DNA from: GH45 sp046704385
GTDB lineage: Bacteria > Bacteroidota > Bacteroidia > Bacteroidales > SZUA-534
Reading direction: 5' to 3'
Assembly: GCA_046704385.1 (NCBI GenBank)
Contig: JBJKSB010000079.1
Coordinates: 1 to 64,000 of the forward strand
Length of the DNA stretch: 64,000 bases
In this document: positions 26,434-33,798 of the stretch, piece after piece
How the letters are laid out: the number at the start of each line of letters is the position of its first letter
How positions within the stretch are numbered: the stretch's first letter is position 1
Program-made: the position numbers and the translations under genes
Notes under the pieces: model-generated
The model's input: only the letters and a program-made list of their open reading frames with translations
Told to the model about the DNA's origin: nothing
The model's database searches: none

Positions 26434-27684
26434 TTATTTTTTTTGTAAAATCTGTTTCGCTAAATAATCATCGTAGGTTTTTAAAAATGCATTAAATAAC
26501 AGGTGCGCCTGGTATTCGTATCCCTTTTGTGTATAATGTAAAAAATCCGTATGAGCCATTCCGGAATAATACCAGCTGTTAATCGACCCCCTTCCGCCCA
26601 TAATCTGGTTAAAATCCCAATAACTCAATTTATATTTTAAAGCCTGCTCTTTTATTATATTTGAAGCGACCTCAACATTCGGGTTGTGTTTAATTTTTTT
26701 TATATTGTGATCGCCAGGCGTGGTAAGCAGGATAGCGGCATTTGGAGCCGCTTTTCGCACATTACCTATAAGACTATCCACATTTATTTTAAAGGTGACT
26801 GTATCAAAAACATTGGTATAACTATCGTTGGTACCCAGCGAAATAATTACCCAATCGGGGTCTAATGCGGCAAGATGAGGCACAAAATACTCACACCTCA
26901 AATAGGATTCAAACTGTGCTCCGTTTACGCCTATGGTATGATAAATAATTCCCGGATCTTTGCTGTCAAAATTGAAACCAAAAAAATTGAATCGGTTTTG
27001 CAATGAATCGGTTTTGTCTAATTTTAATGTAATTGATTGGATATCGTCGTTGAATTCGAACAGGGTGTAACCCTTTTCAGGAAATGGTGTTGTTTTTACA
27101 AGACCTGGCTGATCCACAACCGGTTTATAAAACTCCGGACCAAACTGATGAAAAACCATCAATTTATCGAAATCGTAACCACTTAATTTAGGATCGTCAA
27201 TACTCACAGTTATAGAAGCATCGGGATCGGTAGTAGAAACTGAAATGCCTGATAATCCAAGCACACAATTCCTCTCCTTTTCGACATTGCGGCAACTTGA
27301 CCATTCGCCTTTCGAATTTACTCTGTAATTCAACGGATTATTGGTATGAGCCACTTTATAAGGAAAAACAAAACCACGTCCACCCATCGCCCCGAGGAAA
27401 AATGTTTGAAGCTTACGCCGAAAATTACCCGATAAAAAATCGGCCTGTAGATGTGAATCACCAATGTGCACGATTCGTACTTTACCTTCGCCTTTAAAAC
27501 CAATTAATGTTAGTTTTTCCAGTAAAGAATCATAGGCACTGGAATCAACAATTACAAGTGCGTTATCTTTATAATTTATAAAAGGATATTCTTCAATTTC
27601 ATAGGGATCGTCTTGAGCAAAGGCATTGAAAACCAAAATATTACCCAAAATCAGAAAAAACCATCCCACAACAATCCTGTTCAC
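26434..27684 (-). CDS. Exported SGNH/GDSL-type esterase or acetyltransferase
   Basis: A 416-residue exported protein with a signal peptide (to about Ala23). The SGNH fold blocks are seen: block I IVHIGDSHLQAD with the catalytic Ser77 (residues 71-82), block III ISLGTNDSYT near 281-290, and block V DFLHYT near 379-384 with the Asp-x-x-His pair. Such proteins accept the acyl group from an MBOAT partner, or remove it. The MBOAT gene is 18 bp downstream, so the two very likely work together in the periplasm. The start is 7 bp after the previous gene ends. Confidence 0.88.
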   Translation of the reverse strand: MNRIVVGWFFLILGNILVFNAFAQDDPYEIEEYPFINYKDNALVIVDSSAYDSLLEKLTLIGFKGEGKVRIVHIGDSHLQADFLSGNFRRKLQTFFLGAMGGRGFVFPYKVAHTNNPLNYRVNSKGEWSSCRNVEKERNCVLGLSGISVSTTDPDASITVSIDDPKLSGYDFDKLMVFHQFGPEFYKPVVDQPGLVKTTPFPEKGYTLFEFNDDIQSITLKLDKTDSLQNRFNFFGFNFDSKDPGIIYHTIGVNGAQFESYLRCEYFVPHLAALDPDWVIISLGTNDSYTNVFDTVTFKINVDSLIGNVRKAAPNAAILLTTPGDHNIKKIKHNPNVEVASNIIKEQALKYKLSYWDFNQIMGGRGSINSWYYSGMAHTDFLHYTQKGYEYQAHLLFNAFLKTYDDYLAKQILQKK

Positions 27685-27691
27685 ACCAACT

Positions 27692-28210
27692 TTATTTTCT
27701 ATGGTCCATCATTTCTGAAATATAAGCATCAGGATTATTCACCTGCTTTTTTTCATCGTTATTCAGTTCAAGGTCCCTTATCGCTTTTTCAACGGATGGG
27801 TAATAGGAAGCCAAAACCAATACTAAAAAACCGGCAAATATTAAAAACCAAACCGATGAAGTCATCAGGGCAGCAACGATTGAGAACAATGCCACTCCTT
27901 CAATAAGCGCATATTTAATAATATTTGCCGATTGATACTGAACCATCTTTTGAGTTAATTGCGGTTGGCTTTTTGCTCTTTTTAACTGTATTTTAAATAT
28001 ATATTCTCCACCAAAAAGTCCCCATAAACCAAGAAATCCGACCAAAATATAAAACATATTTGCCTTGCTGTCGTAGCCTGTAGTCATGTCCTGCCCCGAC
28101 ATTGAAAATGAAGCCACACTAGCAAAAAGTACTATGCCCACTACCAAAGCCATATGAATTACCCTGGCTGTTTTAAAATATTGCCTGCTCGTTATCTTTT
28201 GAATTGCCAT
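27692..28210 (-). CDS. Four-helix membrane protein of unknown function
   Basis: A 172-residue protein with four hydrophobic segments (about residues 16-36, 48-68, 98-115 and 118-135) and a charged tail. I do not recognise a family. A longer reading frame runs to 28438, but its first 76 residues look like translated leader, and a TTTA-N19-TATCTTTG promoter lies inside that extension (28234-28264). The start at 28210 (MAIQKITSRQYF) is therefore preferred. It is the first gene of a minus-strand run leading to SGNH, MBOAT, the unknown exported protein and YqeY. Confidence 0.65.
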   Translation of the reverse strand: MAIQKITSRQYFKTARVIHMALVVGIVLFASVASFSMSGQDMTTGYDSKANMFYILVGFLGLWGLFGGEYIFKIQLKRAKSQPQLTQKMVQYQSANIIKYALIEGVALFSIVAALMTSSVWFLIFAGFLVLVLASYYPSVEKAIRDLELNNDEKKQVNNPDAYISEMMDHRK

Positions 28211-28233
28211 TGTCAAAAAGTTGTTTGTAACTT

Positions 28234-28264
28234 CAAAGATAGCTTTAAATTCAATATTTGTAAA
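28234..28264 (-). promoter_or_regulatory. Promoter candidate upstream of the four-helix gene
   Basis: On the minus strand, TTTA (28264-28261), 19 bp, then TATCTTTG (28241-28234): the -7 box is perfect and the -33 box has one change. It lies 24 bp upstream of the chosen start and argues against the longer reading frame. Confidence 0.5.
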
Positions 28265-28518
28265 CCCCTGATTCACCAAAATACAATAACTCAATTTTCT
28301 GATCAATTTAACCAATCGGTTAATATATTGATTCATAACGTTATATTTCCTGAAGTATAAAATTGGAAAAATGGAATGATGGATAAATGGACTATTTATA
28401 CTAAGAGCAGTTATTTTTCCAATGTTCCAGTATTCCAAAAAACGTTTTAATTTTACTGGGATTCAATTATTTAATTTAAGTATCACATCGAACTGGTTAA
28501 TTAGCTACCAACTATAAT

Positions 28519-28549
28519 TTTGACCTTCTGAAGTTTTGCTTTATCTTTC
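28519..28549 (+). promoter_or_regulatory. Promoter candidate for the 57-residue membrane protein
   Basis: TTTG (28519-28522), exactly 19 bp, then TATCTTTC (28542-28549), one change from TAnnTTTG. The ATG is 29 bp downstream. Confidence 0.5.
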
Positions 28550-28578
28550 TATCAAAATCAAAATTTAATTAAACTATC

Positions 28579-28752
28579 ATGAACAAATTAAAAATATCGC
28601 ATTATTTATGGATTGCTGCCCTTATTTCAGGAGCACTTGGGGTACTTGGGAAATATGATCTTGTAATTATTAAAGGCCTTTCAAATTTTAGTTTTGAGCT
28701 TTTATTAATCGGATTTGTACTTTTAATTGTTGTGCGGTTGGTTAAAAAATAA
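28579..28752 (+). CDS. Small two-helix membrane protein, 57 residues
   Basis: ATG at 28579, TAA at 28750-28752. The product begins MNKLKISHYLWIAALISG and ends LLIVVRLVKK. It has two hydrophobic helices (about residues 9-25 and 40-54) with a short loop containing GKYDLVIIKG, and basic ends. Glycines line the first helix. It is too short for common ORF cut-offs. Support comes from a consensus-like promoter 29 bp upstream and a stem-loop 15 bp after the stop. I recall small proteins of this kind in other Bacteroidota but know no function. Confidence 0.6.
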   Translation: MNKLKISHYLWIAALISGALGVLGKYDLVIIKGLSNFSFELLLIGFVLLIVVRLVKK

Positions 28753-28767
28753 AAAAAACCGATAGAT

Positions 28768-28797
28768 GTTGCCGTTAAATTAGATAATTATGGCAAC
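28768..28797 (+). terminator. Weak hairpin after the 57-residue gene
   Basis: Arms GTTGCC (28768-28773) and GGCAAC (28792-28797), with an inner AATT/AATT pair; followed by ATATTTTCTC. It starts 15 bp after the stop. The U tract is poor. Confidence 0.35.
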
Positions 28798-28864
28798 GTA
28801 ATATTTTCTCATTCTTCCTGATCGTGGAAATCACCTTTAGGTTAATAATTTTTCTATAATTATA

Positions 28865-28900
28865 GTCCTCCCTAACCCTCCTCTTTCCAGGAGGGAATTG
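28865..28900 (+). repeat. Short C-rich palindromic element
   Basis: The sequence opens TCCTCCCTAACCCTCC, with a perfect CCCTCCT (28876-28882) / AGGAGGG (28889-28895) stem. It resembles the elements at 51702-51724 and 53121-53157. It lies 60 bp past the lysS stop. Confidence 0.5.
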
Positions 28901-28960
28901 GTAATGCAAACGAAAAACTATAGAATTCAACCTAAAACCGTTGGTTATACTCCAACAATC

Positions 28961-30685
28961 TTATTCTTTCAACCAGCTTTCAACCTCGTCCAGTTGAAGT
29001 GCCGGTATTTCCAATTTATTTTTCTTACGATACCCGTTCAGTTTTTGATGAATCTGGGTATGTTTTTCTTCTTTTAGTTTTGCAATTGAAGTATAACCGG
29101 CTTTTATGACATGCTCCACCCAGACTTCAGGAACACCAATTTTCATAAAATCTTCTGGTCCATCAACCTTTGCTTTTTTCTCAGGCCGCATTTGCGGGAA
29201 AAACAAAACATCCTGAATAGATTCCTGACCTGTCATAAACATGGTTAACCGGTCAATTCCAATACCCATACCTGACGTTGGAGGCATTCCATATTCCAGT
29301 GCCCTTACAAAATCCTGATCGATAAACATGGCTTCGTCATCCCCTTTTTCAGAAAGCTTAAGCTGATCCTGGAACCGTTCCAGCTGATCAATTGGATCGT
29401 TTAATTCGGTATAAGCATTGCAAAGTTCCTTACCATTAACCATAAGCTCAAATCGCTCTGTCAGGTCAGGATTACTGCGGTGCTTTTTACAAAGTGGCGA
29501 CATTTCAACCGGGTAATCAATTATATAAGTAGGTTGAATCATGTGATGCTCACATTTTTCACCAAATATTTCATCAATCATCTTTCCTTTGCCAAAAGTT
29601 TCATCAACCTCAATGCCCAGATCCTTACATACTTTGCGCAGTTGTTCCTCATTCATGCCGGTAATATCCACACCAGTGTGTTCTTTAATAGCATCAATCA
29701 TGGTTAACCGCCTGTAGGGTGCTTTAAAATCAATTTCCTTTCCTCCAATTTTCACTTTTGTGGTGTCGTGTAAAGCCATGGCAACCCGTTCAAGCATCTC
29801 TTCGGTGAATTCCATCATCCAGTTATAGTCCTTATAGGCCACATAAATCTCCATAACGGTAAACTCAGGGTTGTGTGTACGGTCCATCCCTTCGTTCCGG
29901 AAATCCTTGGCAAATTCATAAACGCCATCAAAGCCACCAACTATAAGTCGTTTAAGATATAACTCGTTAGCAATCCTTAAATACAAAGGAATATTTAATG
30001 CATTATGATGTGTGATAAACGGCCTGGCAGCGGCCCCACCAGGAATAGCCTGTAAAATAGGAGTTTCAACTTCCAGATATCCTCTTTCATTAAACATTTC
30101 GCGCATGGTATTAATAATTTTGGCGCGTTTAATAAAAACATCCTTTACCTGAGGGTTTACAACCAAATCGACATAGCGCTGCCTGTAACGTTGTTCCGGA
30201 TCAGAAAAGGCATCATACGAAACACCGTCTTTTTCTTTAACAATGGGTAAAACCTTTAATGATTTACTAAGTACCGTAAATTCCTTTACATATATTGATT
30301 TTTCACCCACCTGGGTAACAAATGCATGACCTTTTATGCCAATAAAATCACCAATATCAAGCAAGCGCTTAAAAACTGTATTATAGAGAGTTTTATCTTC
30401 ATCCGGACAAATTTCGTCGCGGTTAAAATAAACCTGGATTCTTCCCTTTTCATCCATTAATTCAATGAACGAGGCCTTTCCCATAATACGGCGGCTCATA
30501 ATACGGCCAGCCATACTCACCTGTTGAAAATTTCCCTTTTCGGGATCAAAATCTTCACGGATATCCTTTGTGGTTGTATCAACCTGATACATTGCCTGTG
30601 GATACGGCTCAATTCCTAAACTTCTTAATTCCTCCAATGATTTGCGACGGATAATTTCCTGTTCACTTAAATCAAGATGACTCAT
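28961..30685 (-). CDS. lysS: Lysyl-tRNA synthetase, class II
   Basis: A 574-residue class II synthetase that charges tRNA-Lys. The N-terminal OB-fold anticodon-binding domain covers about 55-150. Motif 2 is FRNEGMDRTHNPEFT near 262-276, and motif 3 GMGIGIDRLTMF near 471-482. After motif 3 it continues for about 90 residues, some 65 more than a typical LysS; the tail contains VPEVWVEHVIKAGY and ends LDEVESWLKE. I recall such a tail in Bacteroidota LysS; its role is unknown. Single gene on the minus strand. Confidence 0.96.
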   Translation of the reverse strand: MSHLDLSEQEIIRRKSLEELRSLGIEPYPQAMYQVDTTTKDIREDFDPEKGNFQQVSMAGRIMSRRIMGKASFIELMDEKGRIQVYFNRDEICPDEDKTLYNTVFKRLLDIGDFIGIKGHAFVTQVGEKSIYVKEFTVLSKSLKVLPIVKEKDGVSYDAFSDPEQRYRQRYVDLVVNPQVKDVFIKRAKIINTMREMFNERGYLEVETPILQAIPGGAAARPFITHHNALNIPLYLRIANELYLKRLIVGGFDGVYEFAKDFRNEGMDRTHNPEFTVMEIYVAYKDYNWMMEFTEEMLERVAMALHDTTKVKIGGKEIDFKAPYRRLTMIDAIKEHTGVDITGMNEEQLRKVCKDLGIEVDETFGKGKMIDEIFGEKCEHHMIQPTYIIDYPVEMSPLCKKHRSNPDLTERFELMVNGKELCNAYTELNDPIDQLERFQDQLKLSEKGDDEAMFIDQDFVRALEYGMPPTSGMGIGIDRLTMFMTGQESIQDVLFFPQMRPEKKAKVDGPEDFMKIGVPEVWVEHVIKAGYTSIAKLKEEKHTQIHQKLNGYRKKNKLEIPALQLDEVESWLKE

Positions 30686-30762
30686 AATTATTTATTTTAT
30701 TATGCTTGAAATGCGTTAAATTAAAAACAGACTGACTCTAAAGCCTGTTTTCAAAATTTTTG

Positions 30763-30770
30763 CAAAGATA
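30763..30770 (-). promoter_or_regulatory. -7 box candidate for lysS
   Basis: TATCTTTG on the minus strand matches TAnnTTTG exactly. It gives a leader of about 70 nt. Confidence 0.42.
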
Positions 30771-30897
30771 TAATTTTAAAAGAAAGAATAACTGGCCTTA
30801 TAAAAAGAAAAAAACTGCAACGAAAGCTGGTAATTTTCAATCATTTATCAATAATAATATAAACATCGGTCAGGTCATTTAAAAAACTGATCAATAG

Positions 30898-30905
30898 TAT
30901 GTTTG
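30898..30905 (+). promoter_or_regulatory. -7 box candidate for the DUF2062 pair
   Basis: TATGTTTG fits TAnnTTTG exactly, about 97 bp upstream of the first DUF2062 start. The -33 region has only TTT. Confidence 0.3.
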
Positions 30906-31002
30906 TAATTGTCAAACACCGCATTAAAGTACGCAACTAAAATGATAATTTCAGCGTTTATAAAAATGTGTTAGCGAAGTTGAATGTATAGTTGGATTTA
31001 GC

Positions 31003-31476
31003 ATGAGAAAATATTATAGGTACACCAGACGTAAAATTACAAGGACAAATTTAAAAAAACTAATTCTTGACGAAAATGAAAGCCCTATGAACAAAGGGTT
31101 TGCCGTTTTTATTGGGGTGTTTATTGGTGTTTTACCCATTTGGGGAATACAAATGTTATCGGCACTGGCATCGGCGCAATTTTTTAAAGTAAATAAACTT
31201 TTAGCTGCGGTGGGTTCCCATATAAACATCACCCCGCTATTTCCGGTTTTAATCTATTTTAGCTTAAAAATCGGTGCTTTAATACTTGGCTCAGGCGAAT
31301 CGCTTCCTGTTTTACACGAAATATCTATAAGCACAGCTAAAACCTATTTCTGGTTATACGTTATTGGTTGTATTCCGGTAGCGACAATAACCGCTGCTAT
31401 ATTTGGAAGTATAACTTACGCTTCAGCCGGTTACTTCAAACGGGCAAATAAATTGCAAACCATTAAGGCCAAATAA
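31003..31476 (+). CDS. DUF2062 membrane protein, copy 1
   Basis: A 157-residue membrane protein of the DUF2062 family. The signature block FIGVFIGVLPIWGIQM lies at about residues 37-52, followed by NKLLAAVGSHINITPLFPV. Three or four hydrophobic helices can be counted. The N-terminus is very basic (RKYYRYTRRKITRTNLKK). In other bacteria this domain can be fused to glycosyltransferases, but no such domain is present here. The function is unknown. The next gene is a clear paralogue, 79 bp downstream. Confidence 0.85.
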   Translation: MRKYYRYTRRKITRTNLKKLILDENESPMNKGFAVFIGVFIGVLPIWGIQMLSALASAQFFKVNKLLAAVGSHINITPLFPVLIYFSLKIGALILGSGESLPVLHEISISTAKTYFWLYVIGCIPVATITAAIFGSITYASAGYFKRANKLQTIKAK

Positions 31477-31555
31477 ATTTTATATTTTCTTAATCACTAC
31501 TTCACCTTAGTATTAAAATTAAAATGTTTTATTTGCACAACGAATAAACATTTTT

Positions 31556-32014
31556 TTGAAAAAATCAGCTTTAATAAATCTTCAAAATAAAATCCTGGCA
31601 CAATTTAAGAATCAGAATGAGAGTGTCTGGGTAAAAGCCAAATCAGTTTCGCTGGGCGTATTTATTGGTGTTTTACCAATTTGGGGTTTGCAAAGTTTTT
31701 CGTCACTTTTACTGGCTCACTTACTTAAATTAAACAAGGTTTTAGTTTTGGCCGGTTCTTATATAAACTTCACCCCGGCCTTACCACTAATAATTTTAGG
31801 ATCGTTAAAAACCGGTGCCTATATTATGAATTTATCGCTACATCTCCCTCCTCTCAAAGAAATTACTCTGGTGATTGCCAAAAAGTACTTAATAGTTTAT
31901 GCTGCAGGATGCATCCCCTTTGGTGTTTTGACTGCATTAACCTTTGCCGGAATTACCTACATTTGTATTCAACTTATATCAGTTTTCAAAAAACAATTTA
32001 AGCCTGCCTCATAA
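31556..32014 (+). CDS. DUF2062 membrane protein, copy 2
   Basis: A 152-residue paralogue of the preceding gene. The aligned block is SLGVFIGVLPIWGLQSF, then LNKVLVLAGSYINFTPALPL. It starts at TTG (31556-31558): no in-frame ATG exists before the conserved block, and the only ATG just upstream (31524) is out of frame and stops at once. Only the membrane domain is conserved between copies; the tails differ. The pair is probably a local gene duplication. It lies upstream of lipA, which has its own promoter candidate. Confidence 0.82.
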   Translation: MKKSALINLQNKILAQFKNQNESVWVKAKSVSLGVFIGVLPIWGLQSFSSLLLAHLLKLNKVLVLAGSYINFTPALPLIILGSLKTGAYIMNLSLHLPPLKEITLVIAKKYLIVYAAGCIPFGVLTALTFAGITYICIQLISVFKKQFKPAS

Positions 32015-32031
32015 CATTTGCATCTCATTAA

Positions 32032-32069
32032 TTGATTCAATCAGTCTCCTTATATTTTTGCTATTTTTG
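32032..32069 (+). promoter_or_regulatory. Promoter candidate for lipA-lipB
   Basis: TTG (32032-32034), 18 bp, then TATTTTTG (32053-32060). A second exact TATTTTTG follows at 32062-32069. The lipA ATG is at 32090. Confidence 0.4.
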
Positions 32070-32089
32070 AGCCCTGTAAAAAGACACAA

Positions 32090-32956
32090 ATGAGTTTGAA
32101 TCAGGATCATCGTATTCCCCGGAAACCGGAGTGGCTAAAAATCAAAATTCCTAAAGCACAGGTACATAAGCATGTCAACGGGTTAGTACTTGAAAAACAT
32201 TTGCATACCATTTGCGAAAGCGGTAATTGTCCAAATGCCGGAGATTGCTGGGGCCGTGGAACCGCTACTTTTATGATACTGGGAGATATCTGCACACGAA
32301 GCTGTAAATTTTGCAATGTTAAAACGGGCAGACCCCTTCCGGCAGACGAAACCGAACCAACCAAAGTAGCTGAAAGTGTACAAAAACTCAATTTGAAACA
32401 TTGTGTGATTACATCAGTTGACCGCGACGATTTGCCCGATGGCGGAGCATCAATCTGGGTAAAAACCATACAGGAGATAAAACGCTTAAACCCTAAAACC
32501 ACCATCGAGGTTTTAATCCCTGATTTTGATGGCAAACCTGAAGTAATACAACTAATTATTGAGGCAAAGCCTGAAGTAATTTCACATAACCTGGAAACCG
32601 TTGAACGACTGACTCCTCAAATCAGAACCAAAGCTAAATACCAAACCAGTTTAAAAGTATTGAAACAAATTGCCGATTCCGGGATTGTGGCCAAATCGGG
32701 TATTATGCTGGGTTTGGGCGAAACCGAAGCTGAAATTGTGCAAACAATGGACGATTTACGAAAGGTAAATTGCAAGGTAATGACCCTTGGACAGTATCTT
32801 CAACCTACACGAAGCCATCACCCAGTGTTGGAATACATTCATCCCGACAAATTTGCGGAATATAAAATACTGGGTCTACAAAAAGGATTTTCCTATGTTG
32901 AAAGCAGTCCATTGGTTCGGTCATCGTACAAAGCGGACGAACATGTAAATGCCTGA
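32090..32956 (+). CDS. lipA: Lipoyl synthase
   Basis: A 288-residue radical-SAM enzyme that inserts two sulfur atoms into octanoyl groups on lipoyl domains. The auxiliary [4Fe-4S] cluster cysteines are Cys42, Cys47 and Cys53 (CESGNCPNAGDC). The radical-SAM CxxxCxxC is CTRSCKFC (Cys68, Cys72, Cys75). The C-terminal RSSYKA at about 277-282 supplies the unusual serine ligand. All key residues are present. lipB follows 24 bp downstream, giving the complete octanoyl-transfer route to lipoate. Confidence 0.97.
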   Translation: MSLNQDHRIPRKPEWLKIKIPKAQVHKHVNGLVLEKHLHTICESGNCPNAGDCWGRGTATFMILGDICTRSCKFCNVKTGRPLPADETEPTKVAESVQKLNLKHCVITSVDRDDLPDGGASIWVKTIQEIKRLNPKTTIEVLIPDFDGKPEVIQLIIEAKPEVISHNLETVERLTPQIRTKAKYQTSLKVLKQIADSGIVAKSGIMLGLGETEAEIVQTMDDLRKVNCKVMTLGQYLQPTRSHHPVLEYIHPDKFAEYKILGLQKGFSYVESSPLVRSSYKADEHVNA

Positions 32957-32980
32957 TATCTCATTTTACACAAATTTGCA

Positions 32981-33661
32981 ATGAAAAAAGTAAAATACAT
33001 CGACCTGCAACTAATTGAGTATAAAAGTGCCTGGGATTACCAGGAACGGCTTTTTAATGAGGTTTTGGAGGCTAAACAAATAAAAAATCCCAAAGGCGGC
33101 TACCTTTTATTTTGCGAACATCCACATGTTTTTACCCTGGGGAAAAGTGGTGAAGAAGAAAATTTTCTGATCCAAAAGGAATTTCTAAAGCAGATTAATG
33201 CCACCTATTTTCAAACCAACCGGGGAGGCGACATAACTTATCATGGCCCCGGCCAGTTGGTGGGTTACCCGATTCTCGATCTTGAACAGTTTGGAGTAGC
33301 ACTGAAAGACTATATATACTTGCTTGAACAGGCTATTATTGATACCCTGGCCGAATATAATATTCAGGGGCACCATTACAAAGGAGCCACAGGTGTTTGG
33401 TTGGATGTGGATACTCCGCATCTTACCCGTAAAATTTGTGCCATCGGAGTAAAAGCAAGCCGCTTTGTTACTATGCATGGCTTTGCGCTTAATATCAACA
33501 CAAACCTGAACTATTTTTCATATATAAATCCATGTGGTTTTACTGATAAAGGTGTTACTTCAATTGAAAAAGAATTGGGATACAAACCCGATTTTACAGA
33601 AGTAAAAGAAAAAGTTAAAAAACATTTGGCTCAAGGTTTTGGTATGGAGCTGTTTGAGTAG
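32981..33661 (+). CDS. lipB: Octanoyltransferase LipB
   Basis: A 226-residue octanoyl-ACP:protein N-octanoyltransferase that makes the substrate for LipA. The core motif RGGDITYHGPGQL is at residues 81-93. The catalytic lysine region KICAIGVK begins at Lys151, and the catalytic cysteine is Cys185 in PCGFTDKG. The start MKKVKYIDLQLIEY is the natural one. It is co-transcribed with lipA. Confidence 0.96.
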   Translation: MKKVKYIDLQLIEYKSAWDYQERLFNEVLEAKQIKNPKGGYLLFCEHPHVFTLGKSGEEENFLIQKEFLKQINATYFQTNRGGDITYHGPGQLVGYPILDLEQFGVALKDYIYLLEQAIIDTLAEYNIQGHHYKGATGVWLDVDTPHLTRKICAIGVKASRFVTMHGFALNINTNLNYFSYINPCGFTDKGVTSIEKELGYKPDFTEVKEKVKKHLAQGFGMELFE

Positions 33662-33798
33662 CCTGAAAAAAATTTACAACAAATTCTTCCACAGCAATAA
33701 CTGTTTCTTAGCGTAAGATTTCTTAATTTCGCCCATTCAATTCTCGCAATTGAAATGGAATGTTGCCAACTTTAAAAGGCAGCTCAAAATATTTAACC

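Larger units (their letters stand above)
28211..28578. other. Divergent region between the four-helix gene and the small membrane ORF
   Basis: About 370 bp holding two diverging promoter candidates (28234-28264 on minus, 28519-28549 on plus). A minus-strand frame stays open through much of it but has no family signature. No other gene is seen. Confidence 0.5.
30686..31002. other. Divergent region between lysS and DUF2062 genes
   Basis: About 317 bp. It holds the lysS -7 box candidate (30763-30770), a possible plus-strand box (30898-30905) overlapping the inverted repeat GTTTG/CAAAC (30901-30917), and AAAACAG/CTGTTTT (30724-30751) in the lysS leader. No ORF is seen. Confidence 0.45.

Noticed and set aside
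28211..28438. N-terminal extension of the four-helix protein
   Set aside because: An internal promoter and the lack of any signal or helix at the new N-terminus favour the start at 28210.
30724..30751. AAAACAG/CTGTTTT stem in the lysS leader as a possible T-box or riboswitch
   Set aside because: No T-box sequence or other known class can be recognised, and the stem is short.
32107..32535. 142-residue minus-strand frame over lipA
   Set aside because: It mirrors the conserved LipA radical-SAM frame and has no family features.
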